Positions 37,932-48,300 of a stretch of DNA of 64,000 nucleotides are shown here, piece by piece; within the stretch, counting starts at the first letter, position 1; each line of letters starts with the position of its first letter. The position numbers were made by a program, and so were the translations under genes. Source of the DNA: Tritrichomonas musculus (lineage: Eukaryota; Parabasalia; Tritrichomonadida; Tritrichomonadidae). Location of the stretch: the NCBI GenBank assembly GCA_039105265.1, contig JAPFFF010000015.1, forward strand, positions 3,038,001 to 3,102,000. Direction: 5' to 3'. Under the pieces are notes generated by a model. It did no database searches. It was not told where the DNA came from and saw only the letters and a list, made by a program, of their open reading frames with translations.

Positions 37932-39234
37932 GAAAAATCGGTTTTACCATCGATCCACTTTTTGAAGGAAACTTTCTCTCAATTTTAATAAAAATATTGA
38001 GAGATGTATTCAATATTTGAATGTATTCAAAAAACTTTTCATCAAAAAGTTGATATCGTCATCTTTTCAAAAAGTTTGAGATACGTTAATTAGCATATTG
38101 CGCGGTATTTTTATAAAGAAGATGACGAAGTTCATAAACAGAATTAAATGAGATACGGAATTACAAGAAGACGGGGCACAGAAACAAAAGAAGACTAGAT
38201 ACAGATTCAGATGTAGATGAGATACAGATTCAGATGAAGATGAGGTACAGATTTAGGTGAAGATGAGGTTCAGATTCAGGTGAAGATGAGATTCAGATTT
38301 AGAAGAATACAAGATACAGATTCAGATGAAGATGAGGTACAGATTTAGGTGAAGATGAGGTTCAGATTCAGGTGAAGATGAGGTTCAGATTCAGAAGAAT
38401 ACGAAATACAGATTCAGAAGAATACAAGATACAGATTCAGATGAAGATGAGGTACAGATTTAGGTGAAGATGAGGTTCAGATTCAGAAGAATACGAAATA
38501 CAGATTCAGATGAAGATGAAGTACAGATTCAGAAGAATACAAGATACAGATTCAGATTCAAATGAGGTACATATTAAGATGAAGATGAGGTTCAGATTCA
38601 GAAGAATACGAAATACAGATGAAGATGAGATTCATATTCAGATGAGGTACAGATTAAGATGAAGATGAGATACAGATTCAGAAAAATACAAGATACAGAT
38701 TCAGATGAAGATGAGGTACAGATTCAGAAGAATACAAGATACAGATTCAGAAGAATAAAAGATACTGATTCAGATGAAGACGAAGTATAAATTTTGTCTG
38801 AAGTTCGTTTATGAACTTCGTCATCTTATATGGCTCGCAACAGAAAATGCTTAATTTATTGATTTTTCTTTTTTTTTATAAACTTTTTCTCTTTTTACTT
38901 AGAATTTATATTTTTATTCATTTTTTTCTTGACTTTGCTACTTAGAGATTGAAATCGTAATATGACGATTTATATATATCTTTTTTCATATAATTTTTTT
39001 ACGTTTTTTATTTATTATTTGTGTTATATTTATATAATTTCTGTTTTTCTTTATACTATTATCTTTTTTTATGAAGATATTTTAATTTTAATATGAACTT
39101 TTTCAATGAAAAAAATTTGAATGAAAAAAATTCTCTCAATAATTCTTAGGATTTTAAATTTTTGTACTTAACATCTCCACTTTTTGAGAGCATAAATCAT
39201 TCAAAAAGTGGATCGATGGACAATCCGATTGCCC
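37932..39234. mobile_element. Mutator-like fold-back element, 1303 bp, with minisatellite core
   Basis: The 35-bp terminal inverted repeats (37932-37966 and 39200-39234) match at 29 of 35 positions, with a perfect 19-bp core CATCGATCCACTTTTTGAA. They are flanked by a 9-bp direct repeat AAAAAATTC (37923-37931, 39235-39243), fitting the 9-10-bp duplications of Mutator-like elements. A second, perfect 21-bp inverted repeat (38119-38139 and 38807-38827) immediately frames a 23-bp minisatellite. No transposase is encoded, so it is non-autonomous. The AT-rich target duplication could in part be chance, but its exact abutment to aligned ends argues against that. Confidence 0.75.
38204..38789 (+). 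repeat. 23-bp minisatellite, about 25 units in two types
   Basis: Units start GATTCAG and run for 23 bp. One type continues ATGAAGATGAGGTACA, the other AAGAATACAAGATACA, with point variants. The two types are interleaved rather than grouped. No frame stays open across it. Confidence 0.92.
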
Positions 39235-40404
39235 AAAAAATTCCAATTTATACCAACCAAAAAGCAAATATATGATATTTTTTATGATATAAATGATTAA
39301 TAAAATGCTTTTTATAGAAAAGTTTTAACAATATTATCCAAGGTTAAAAATTTTCCTATTATTTTTTTATAGTAATATCTTGTTTTCTGGCGCATTAAAT
39401 ATATCATAATTATTAGTTTAAATTTATTATCTGTCATTAAATAAAATATATTAATTATAATCATATTTATTATAAATTCGCTAATGATTATAATTAATAT
39501 ATTTTGCCTATTGGATAAGAGTAGCAATATTAGCAATGTTGCAAAGTTCCTGTTTCATATACTCCTGTGTTTGTTTTTTTCAGACCTTTTTTCAAAAAAA
39601 AGTGAACCCTTTTTTTTATTTTTAAGAATCCAATAGGCAACTCTTAATGCAAATAATAAAATTATGTCCATCTATCATTCTAACTCCAGACCTTAGCCTA
39701 CTTTGCCAAAGCATAAGTAATTCTTTCAGGGATTGTGATTGAAGTTTAGAATACAAAACATATTATTTATAAAAACCGCCATCTTAAGGTGAAATTTAAC
39801 TTACTCTGTTAAGAAAATTAACCAAAAAAATCGTAAATTTAAATTTTCTCTTAAAATAAAGAGTTTTTTATTTCAATTAAAAAATATAAAAACTGAAAAA
39901 GTTAAAAATTTATTAAAAATAAAATGAAATATAAACAAGTATATCTTTAGAAATAAAATATTTTATAAAGATATAAATATTAATATATTATTTAAATATA
40001 TATTCAATAACAATAAAAAAACAAAATTAAATATATATCTATATTACATCAATTTTTATATAAAAAAATTATATTGCCTCTCAATTATAAAACAATTTTT
40101 ATTCAGAAAAATAAAAATAGAAATATCTCAAAACTAGGAGTATAAAATTCTTATTCATTAAAGTACAATCTTAGTTTCAAAATAAAAATAAAGAAATAAT
40201 GATCAAAATTACAATATTTCGTCAATTTCTCTACATGAATACCTCTCATTTTTTTTCAATTTTTTTTCTGAGTTTCAATTTATAAACATATTCATGGAAA
40301 ACATTTTTTCTAAGTTTCAGAATCTATTAAGAGGTAAAGAAATTAAAACTTCAAACAAATACTTTCAATTTGTACTTTCAAAAATTCATTTTTTTTCTTA
40401 AATC
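39235..40404. other. Intergenic AT-rich stretch
   Basis: No gene. A 13-bp perfect inverted repeat TTGCCTATTGGAT (39504-39516 with 39628-39640) could mark another small decayed element, but no target duplication was found. The rest is A- and T-runs. Confidence 0.5.
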
Positions 40405-42000
40405 AAAAGAATGGAAACGAAATTTTAAAATTAGCAAATAATTCCAAAATCATTATTGTTGATGAATATGATCAAGAAAATGACAAATATATTTTTATTT
40501 GCTTTGACTATAACTTGACTATTATTTTTATCAAGCAAGAAACAATATTCATATTTCATTTTTTGACGATTTCTTTTCAAACCAAAAAGATTCTGTAAAA
40601 AGAAATCGTCAAAATTAAAATTAAAAATTGGAGTAAATGATTTTTATTCAAAAGAAAAGATGATCGTTGAATCATGCGTGAAAAATGATCCAGATGAAAG
40701 ACCAGATATAAATGCGTTAATTCATACTTTTTATAACAATTTTCTTTTCAATAATTATATAAGAAATGGAGAAAAAGAGCAACAGTTAATTGATCTTTTA
40801 GAAAGAAATGGAAATCAATTACTAGATATAAAAGTGTTCTTTACTATTGGCCTTATTTATGCAGATGATAAATATGTTCCAATCAATGTTGAGAAAATGA
40901 TTCATTATTATTCTCTTTCATCTGATCCAAATTACTTTAAAGCACAGTTTAATCTTGGTCTTATTTATTATGAAAGGAAGTATATTAAACAAGATATTAA
41001 CAAAGCAATTCATTATTTTACTCTTGCTGCGGAGCAGAACTACCCAAATGCACAATATTTACTTGGTGAAGCATATTCTAATGATAAATATTATTTATTT
41101 GATATGGAAAAAGCATTTCATTATTATTCATTTCATTATTATTCATTTGCAGCTGAAAATGAATTCATTGATGCACAATTTGAATTATTATACACTTGCA
41201 TCATCTCATTATGACTTCAGTTCACAGTTTCATCTTGGCATTATTTATTCAAAAGGAGAACATATTGCACATGATTTGAATAAAGTAATTCATTTTTTAA
41301 GACTTGTTGCCAAAATCATTCAGGTGCAGAATGAGAACCTGGAATCATTTATTCAAACGGTGAAGATGTTTTATTAGATATGCAAAAAGCAATACATTAT
41401 TTTAATTGTGCTGCAAATCATAATGAACAAGACGCACATTTTTTCCTTGGTTTCAATATTGACAAAGCAATTCATTATTTTAAAATAGCATCTTGCTTCT
41501 ACAATCAATATGCAAAGAATAACCTCGGAGTCATTTATAAAACAGGGAAAGGAGTAACAGAGAATGTTTATCGTGCAATTGAATATTTCGAAGAAGCAAT
41601 TCTTGAAAAAATGAACCCGTTTCGATGTTTAATAAATACAATGAAGTTAAAAATGGTGATCTTGATAGATCAATTGTATTGCTAATTAAATCAATTAGCA
41701 AACAAATATTTTTTTCATTCAATCTTCTATTTTGGCAATAATCAAAAAATATAAATCATTCAATTGGACTCAAATCTCAAAAGAATTTGATGAAATAGAT
41801 AATACAATAGGCTCGTCATTGTCAGAACAAGCTGCTCATGCAATTGAATCATATCAACAAAATAAACCTCAAAATTATAATAAATTATTTATTTCAATGA
41901 AAAATATTAATCTTGTTTATTATGGAAACAGAGTTGAAAATCAAAATGTTAAAAGAAAGATGGTGATATTAATTATTGAACTTTTTTATAAAAATATATA
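40405..42000 (+). pseudogene. Decayed kinase/Sel1-repeat gene
   Basis: A broken relative of the gene at 57534. About 40430-40540 translates into the N-terminal module of that family (I-I-I-V-D-E-Y-D ... Y-N-L-T-I-I-F-I-K-Q). Most of the kinase is missing, and the frame resumes near 40620 at the kinase C-lobe end (D-P-D-E-R-P-D-I-N-A-L-I). Sel1-like repeats follow (A-Q-F-N-L-G-L-I-Y-Y-E; N-A-Q-Y-L-L-G-E-A-Y) through 41210. Frames then shift at about 41200, 41370 and 41690 while Sel1-like text continues (Y-A-K-N-N-L-G-V-I-Y). The internal deletion and frameshifts mark it as a pseudogene. Confidence 0.8.
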
Positions 42001-42002
42001 TC

Positions 42003-42220
42003 AATAATAGAAGGAACAGAAACTTCTTTTTTCATATATGTTGGATGCAAAGGGAAAGATGTAAAAAATTGTTCAGATGCAGGTTGATACAATTTACGAG
42101 GTTCTGAATCATCAGGTGATTTGAATGGTTACCATTCTATTTCTATTAATAACTTTTGTAAAAGCGGATAATGCTAGCCAAGTTGATGAAGGAACAAATG
42201 ACCAAGATGTTGCTGAAAAA
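42003..42220 (+). pseudogene. Possible fragment of a trichomonad glycine-rich protein gene
   Basis: Read in one frame, the stretch gives T-S-F-F-I-Y-V-G-C-K-G-K and N-G-Y-H-S-I-S, interrupted by stops, which recalls the V-G-x-K-G repeats of large trichomonad glycine-rich surface proteins. It is too short and decayed for a firm call. Confidence 0.3.
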
Positions 42221-42349
42221 TAATCATATGAATATTTTTTTTTAAATACTTTAAGGTAAAATTAAAAAATAAAACGCAATAGGATAAAATAACATTATGA
42301 ATATTGTTTTTTTTATGTTAATTAGATTTTTAATTTTATTATTGTTATA

Positions 42350-42446
42350 AAGTGTGTCCACTATTAGGAAAGTTAAAATTGTGAAAACTCATTCAATATT
42401 TCTATGAGCTTATTCAAAAAATACTTTCTTAATTGTGGACGCACTT
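42350..42446. mobile_element. 97-bp TA-flanked MITE (Tc1/mariner type)
   Basis: About 24-bp inverted repeats begin AAGTGYGTCCAC on both sides and match at 21 of 24 positions. TA dinucleotides flank them at 42348-42349 and 42447-42448, the target site of Tc1/mariner elements. Only about 48 bp lie between the arms. It sits 15 bp beyond the stop codon of the sirtuin gene and could fold into a hairpin in its transcript. Confidence 0.8.
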
Positions 42447-42461
42447 TATGTTATTATCAAT

Positions 42462-43340
42462 TTACATAATTTTTTCCAGGTCTGCTAAAAATACGGCTAT
42501 ATCATAGGGAACTTTAATTGACCTGTCTTTAATTTCATTTGGAATAATTGCATGCTTTGGATTGATAGGAATATACGTTGAATTATGGTTTTCATTAGCT
42601 AGATTTATAAATGGCTCTTTAATAAACATTGGCGTCATGACACCAACACCAAGTTCGAGATACACGGAGCGTTTTGTTCTTGAAATATCCATATACTTAT
42701 GATACTTTTTATATTGCTGATGGTAAAATGATCCTTGCAAAAATTCAAAACCTCTCACCCATTCAATCATTTCAGCTCCACATTTCGGACATCGTGGAAT
42801 TAATTCTTTTGGCAATGAACCTTTCACAATCTTAGGGAAAAGTTCATCACATAAATCGACTGACTCATACACTTTATCATGGCAGCATTTACTGCATTGT
42901 AAAAATCTCCAATCGCCTTGAATCACTGCAACATCTTTGTCTGGAAAAGCTCTCGGAAATTGAACATCTTGATTTGTTGTTACAATATCGAATTCTTTAC
43001 CTTTTAGGATATTTTTCAAATAGATATATGGCTGATGAATTGGATCATGTAAATCAAAATGCATCAGTGTAATTTTGAATCCCCAATGATCTTCACGTGA
43101 TTCCCAATCTCTTCCTGTATATTCTCTCAAATAATAGGCCCGCCAAATACTTCCTGCATGATATTTCTCTTCAATATCTTTGAAATTTTTTAAATATATT
43201 GGATCGTTGATTCCATATGTATCAACACTTCCTGCTGCTGACATTCCTGCAGCTCCACCTACAAGGATGTATTCTGCATTTTTAATTGCATCTGCAACTT
43301 TATGCAAAGTTTCGACATATTCTGGATCATTAGATAGCAT
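42462..43340 (-). CDS. Class M sirtuin (SirTM-like), NAD-dependent protein ADP-ribosyltransferase or deacylase
   Basis: A Sir2-fold protein of about 292 residues. G-G-A-A-G-M-S-A-A-G-S near 27-37 is the NAD loop. T-T-N-Q-D-V-Q-F near 122 replaces the usual T-Q-N-I-D. Q-G-D-W near 141 lacks the canonical catalytic H-G-x, as in class M sirtuins. C-S-K-C and C-P-K-C (near 148 and 183) make the zinc site, and L-E-L-G-V-G-V-M-T-P near 229 is a class M hallmark. Known bacterial and fungal SirTMs ADP-ribosylate lipoyl carrier proteins and are reversed by a linked macrodomain; no macrodomain gene is in this window. I chose the Met at 43340 over 43373 because the added residues are hydrophobic leader-like translation of AT-rich DNA. 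Confidence 0.82.
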   Translation of the reverse strand: MLSNDPEYVETLHKVADAIKNAEYILVGGAAGMSAAGSVDTYGINDPIYLKNFKDIEEKYHAGSIWRAYYLREYTGRDWESREDHWGFKITLMHFDLHDPIHQPYIYLKNILKGKEFDIVTTNQDVQFPRAFPDKDVAVIQGDWRFLQCSKCCHDKVYESVDLCDELFPKIVKGSLPKELIPRCPKCGAEMIEWVRGFEFLQGSFYHQQYKKYHKYMDISRTKRSVYLELGVGVMTPMFIKEPFINLANENHNSTYIPINPKHAIIPNEIKDRSIKVPYDIAVFLADLEKIM

Positions 43341-43420
43341 TGCTACTGTAATAAAAAATGAATAAATAAACATAAAAGATTATATTTAAATGCTCTTTAC
43401 AATTTTTTAATTATCTGGTC

Positions 43421-43504
43421 AACGCTGATTTCATTCAATTTTTATGTTTTTGAAAATAATAAAAAAAAAAATTGAATTAAAAACGCTATTTTCATTCAAT
43501 TTTT
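43421..43504. promoter_or_regulatory. Paired direct repeats upstream of sirtuin
   Basis: Two near-identical ~23-bp copies beginning AACGCT and continuing TTTCATTCAATTTTT (43421-43443 and 43482-43504) lie 80-165 nt upstream of the sirtuin start, 61 bp apart. They may be regulator sites; this is inferred from position. Confidence 0.35.
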
Positions 43505-43837
43505 TTTCTCTATTTAGCTAGATGATTTAAATTTAAATTTAAAATACAGCAAATTTCAGATCATCTTGCAGTATGAAAAGTTGTATAAAATTATTTATGG
43601 TTTAAATCAAAAGTACTATAGTAATTTTTTTAACTTTTTCAGATTGGCCCAGAAGTGCTATCCTTTATTTGTTTATTGATTTAAAATTCTTTCATTTTTC
43701 CTTAAAGTAATGAAAATCTACCACAAAATATTTTTGAATGCTTTTTCACAATAATTTCAATGCAAAATAAAAACCGAGATTTCTTTATAAAATTCATGTT
43801 TATATTTGCAATTATTCATATTATGATAGAATAATAG

Positions 43838-44640
43838 TTATAACTCCTTTTGGGAGAATAAATAAAGATACATCTTGTTTTTCAAAAGCTTCATAACAGA
43901 TAATAATTGGTTGATTCGGTCTTGAATGTCTGGAAGAGCACTTCCAGTTAGTTTTGCATCATGTCTGACTTTTATGATTGTAGTCTCTGCAAAATCATAA
44001 TATAAAAAGCAATATTTAATTTCCAAATTAGTTGCATTTGGAAATGAAACTAAAGCTTCTCTTCTTTCTTCATATAAAAAAGGATGACAACGATCAAATG
44101 AATTCATTATATATTCGTAAATTATCACCAAGAAATTCAACGTATTCAAGATTTCTATCAAATTGAAAAACATCATCTTCTACAAATCTTACAGATGGCG
44201 GTATTATTACACTTTTTAATAAAATATCGCTACTAAATGCATGTTTACAAAGTGTATCGACTGATGAGTTTGGTTCAAATGTGATACTTTGTAATTTTGT
44301 ACAATCTGCGATGGAATGATCTCTGATGCATTTGATATATGATGGAATTGTGATACGTTCAACATCACGGCGACAAAAAATTAATATATCAAATATATTT
44401 GTTGTATCGTTTTTTTGTAAAAGAAATTTGTTTTCAACATAAGAAAAATATTGATTATCTGGGGCTAATTCAATATTAACAAGTTTTTCAATTGAACAAA
44501 ATGTATCTTCAATCTTTTTAAGAGTTGATGGTAAAACTAACTTTATAATTGGTGTAAAAGCCAAAGCATCTCTTTGTATTTCTTGAAGTTGAGAATTTTT
44601 CGGAAATATAATTGATTTTAAAATATGTATATTTGTTCTG
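43838..44640 (-). pseudogene. BspA-like LRR gene fragment
   Basis: The minus strand encodes BspA-type leucine-rich repeats (L-V-L-P-S-T-L-K-K-I; I-T-I-P-S-Y-I-K-C-I; V-I-I-P-P-S-V-R-F-V). The frame opens without a proper start: in-frame text with F-P-K-N-S-Q-L-Q-E-I-Q continues above 44564. The coding potential then shifts frame at about 44100 into a tail similar to C-termini of this family. The loss of the 5' end and the frameshift indicate a relic. BspA-like proteins are a very large trichomonad surface family. Confidence 0.7.
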
Positions 44641-45369
44641 ATGATCTTTCATGTATGAATATATTTAAATACTATTGGGTAATCTAAAATTGTGTTGTAT
44701 TTTTGACATAGAAATTTATATAGTACATAATATGGAAATGATAATATTTTTATAATTATAATAACATATTACTACTAACATAATAATTTTTTTTTTTTAA
44801 TGATGAGATGCAATACTCAATTTTTTTGCAGTTGGGCAATGAAATCATTTTGAAACTTTTTACGTTGTTGGGCAATATTATTTTACTAACTTTAAAAATG
44901 TCTCTCCTTTACGATAAAACAATGATTTATGCTATATAAAGCATAACACATATATTATTATTATATATAGAAAAAATAATATTAATAATATTCATCTGAT
45001 TATAAAATGAATTATTCAATCAACTTCATATAATGTATTTGTAGTTTTTCTTATTAATATTATTTACATATTGTTGCATAATATTTTTTTTTTTTTTTTT
45101 TTAGTTTCGAAAAAAGATGAACTATTCAAAAGTAAAAAAAAGGCAATATTTTTAATACAGCAATATACAAAGGAAATACAATAAAATAAATAAGACAATT
45201 GATTAATTAAAGACTTCTCCGATTTATTTAATTTTTATTTTTATGAATTCCTTTTGCGTTATAAATATATACTGATTTTTATGTTGTACAATGAAAAATT
45301 TAAATTTTGAAAGAAAAAACGAAAAATTTGAATTTCAATTGAAATACTTATTAAAAGCCGAAATTTCGA
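44641..45369. other. Intergenic, upstream of kinase-BspA gene
   Basis: AT-rich, with ATTA-rich tracts near 44945-45000 and an 18-T run near 45090. No gene. Confidence 0.5.
45333..45344. promoter_or_regulatory. Palindrome TTTCAATTGAAA, 25 nt before start
   Basis: The same 12-bp palindrome as at 1246 and 51973, here 25 nt upstream of the start codon of the kinase-BspA gene. Confidence 0.4.
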
Positions 45370-48300
45370 ATGTCTAATAAATTTATTAGTAATCTTAATG
45401 AATTCGAAAAAAAGCGTGTTCTATTAGGAAAAGGTTCATCTGGCAAAGTTTTCAAAGTTAAAAATATCCAAGATCAAAAGTATTATGCTATAAAAATATT
45501 TTCAAAGGAAGATAACACAATAATTAACCTAGCACGTGAAGTTAACATCAACGCATACATAAATCATCCAGCGATATTAAAATTTCGTGGATACAGCCCA
45601 ACAAATTTCGAAAATGAACAAATGCCTGTAATCATCATGGAATATATAGAAAACGGTACGATATATAATTATATTAAATTAGAACGCTTAAGTCAAAAGC
45701 CAGACAATTGGAATTGCACGCAAAAATTAATTACGTTATATGGAATAGCTACTGGTATGTCTTTTTTACATTCGCACGATATAATCCATCGAGATTTAAA
45801 ATCAACCAACATACTAATTGATGAGAATTTTTATCCAAAAATTGCAGATTTCGGATTATCAAAAATAATTGATAAAAACTCCAGAAAATTTCATTCAACA
45901 ATCGGAATGTTAGGCACCCCGTTATACAGTGCCCCAGAAATCATAGAATCAAAAGAGTATTCAAAAGCGGCTGATGTGTATTCATTTGCAATACTTGTAT
46001 ATGAAATCATAACAAATGAAGATCCAAAAAAATCATTTCCAAATACAATTTATACCATCGAAATAAAGAAAGGCAACAGGCCAAATATTCCACCAGATAC
46101 AAATGATGCATATCGAAATCTTATTGAAAGATGCTGGTCACAAAATCCGAATGAACGTCCCACTTTTGATGAAATAGCAGAAGAACTTAAAAACAATCCT
46201 GAATATCGAGTAGGTTGTGAAGTATTTGATGAAGAATCATTTGATAATTATTTGACTTTCATTGATGAAAACAAACCATCATTTGAAGACAAACAAGTTT
46301 TTGATTTATTAAAATTGCCTGATTTACCTAAAGAAAAGGATCAATATCATAGTGAAAATAGTCCAAGTAAGTTTTTTTTCTGGAGAAAACAAAAAAGTGA
46401 AAAACTTTTTTCAGAAGAAGAATTGAACGAACTTAGTCAAGATTGTAAAAATTTAGTTTTAGAAGCTGAAACTGATGAAGAGAAGCAATTTCTAATTGGA
46501 AAATCATTAATTGAAGGGAAAAACGGTTTTCCACTTAATATTGAATTAGGAGTCAATTATTTGAATTTGGCTTCTGATAATGGCAACACTGATTCTGCTG
46601 TTTATTTGGGAAAGATGTATATGAAGAAAGATGGACTATTAAAGCAAGATTTCATTGCTGCAAATAAAGTTCTTTCAAAACACCAGGGCAAAAAAGATGG
46701 AAGAATTTTCTACTTGCTGGGGAAAATTGCAAAGAAAGAAAGAAAAGATATTGATGCAAGAAAGTTCTATAAAAAAGGTTCAGATTTAAAGCATTCCAAG
46801 TCAATGTTTCAATATGGAAAAATGCTTTTGATTGGAGAAGGTGGAAAGAAAATCATGAAAGATGGCTTCGATTTAGTTGATAAATCAATTGATTCTAATT
46901 GTTCAAAAAGTTTGTATTATTCGGCAGTTTTTGAACAATTGGAAATGGATAAATCTTTCATGAAACTTCCTGAAGAAACTCGTCATTTTTTCACCAAAAA
47001 AATCATCAAATATAACAAAAGTAATGAATTGAAAATCAAGCCAGGTCAAGTCAAAATTTTATATTTAAATAAATCTCTCGAATCTCCTGAATTTGCAGAG
47101 AAATTAAAATTGTTTGACAAAATTAGCATTGAAATTGATCATCCTATTCAAAATTATGAACAGATTTACGAACAAATCACAAAATTGAAACAAAATTATA
47201 ATAAAGAAATTACGATTACTATTTACATATTAAGTACAAAAAAAGTTAAATTTAATTTTGGACCTGATTCAACAATTGATTCTTTTGTAATTGGATCAAA
47301 TTCACAAATAATTTACGATAATGTTTTTTCAGCTTGTAATTTAATTAAGCAGATTGAGATTCCTTCTTCAGTCACTTATATTGGTTCAGGTGTTTTTAAA
47401 GATTGCAAATCTTTGGAACATATAACAATTCCATCATCAGTGACTTTCATAGGATCAAGTGCTTTTGATGGATGCTCTTCATTGAAAGAAATTGAGATTC
47501 CTTCTTCTTTAGCAACAATTGAATCATCAATCTTCAATGGATGTTCATCATTAGAAATCATAAAAATACCAAATTTAGTGACTTCAATTGGATCCAACGC
47601 TTTTAAAGATTGTACTTCTTTAAAACATATAGAAATATCTACCAATATTTCAGTGATTGGATCTGGTGCTTTTAGTGGATGTTCTTTATTAAAAAGCATA
47701 TTAATTCCTCCTTCTCTCACTGCAATAGAAGCCTCTGTTTTCAATGGATGCTCCTTACTAGAAAATGTAAAAATTCCTCCTTTAGTAACTTCAATTGGAA
47801 TCAATGCATTTTGCGGTTGTTCCTCATTAAAGCAAATTGAAATTCCTAGTCAGGTTACAATGATTGGATCAAATGCATTTAGAGAATGCACATCCCTTGA
47901 ACAAATATTCATTAACACTTTAATAACTACTATCGAAAGCTCTACTTTTAGAAATTGCTCATCTTTAAAGGAATTGGTGATTCCTCCTTTGGTTACATCG
48001 ATTAAATCCAGCGCTTTTAGAGGATGCTCTTCATTAACTCAGATCTCGATTCATTCAGGTGTAGCCACAATCGGATCATCTGTTTTTAAAAATTGCTCAT
48101 CATTGAATATTGTTGCTCTTTCATCAATTAATATAATAGAACCAAACACTTTTGAAAATTGCTCCACATTAACTAAAATAACTTTGCCTTTTTCAATAAC
48201 TGAAATTGGAACTGGAGCATTTTCTAATTGCGAGAAATTAAAAGAAATAATAATTCCATCTTCCATAATAACAATTAGGGATGAAGCGTTCATAGGTTGT

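Noticed and set aside
39504-39640. 13-bp inverted repeat TTGCCTATTGGAT as possible MITE ends
   Set aside because: No target duplication and no similarity beyond 13 bp.
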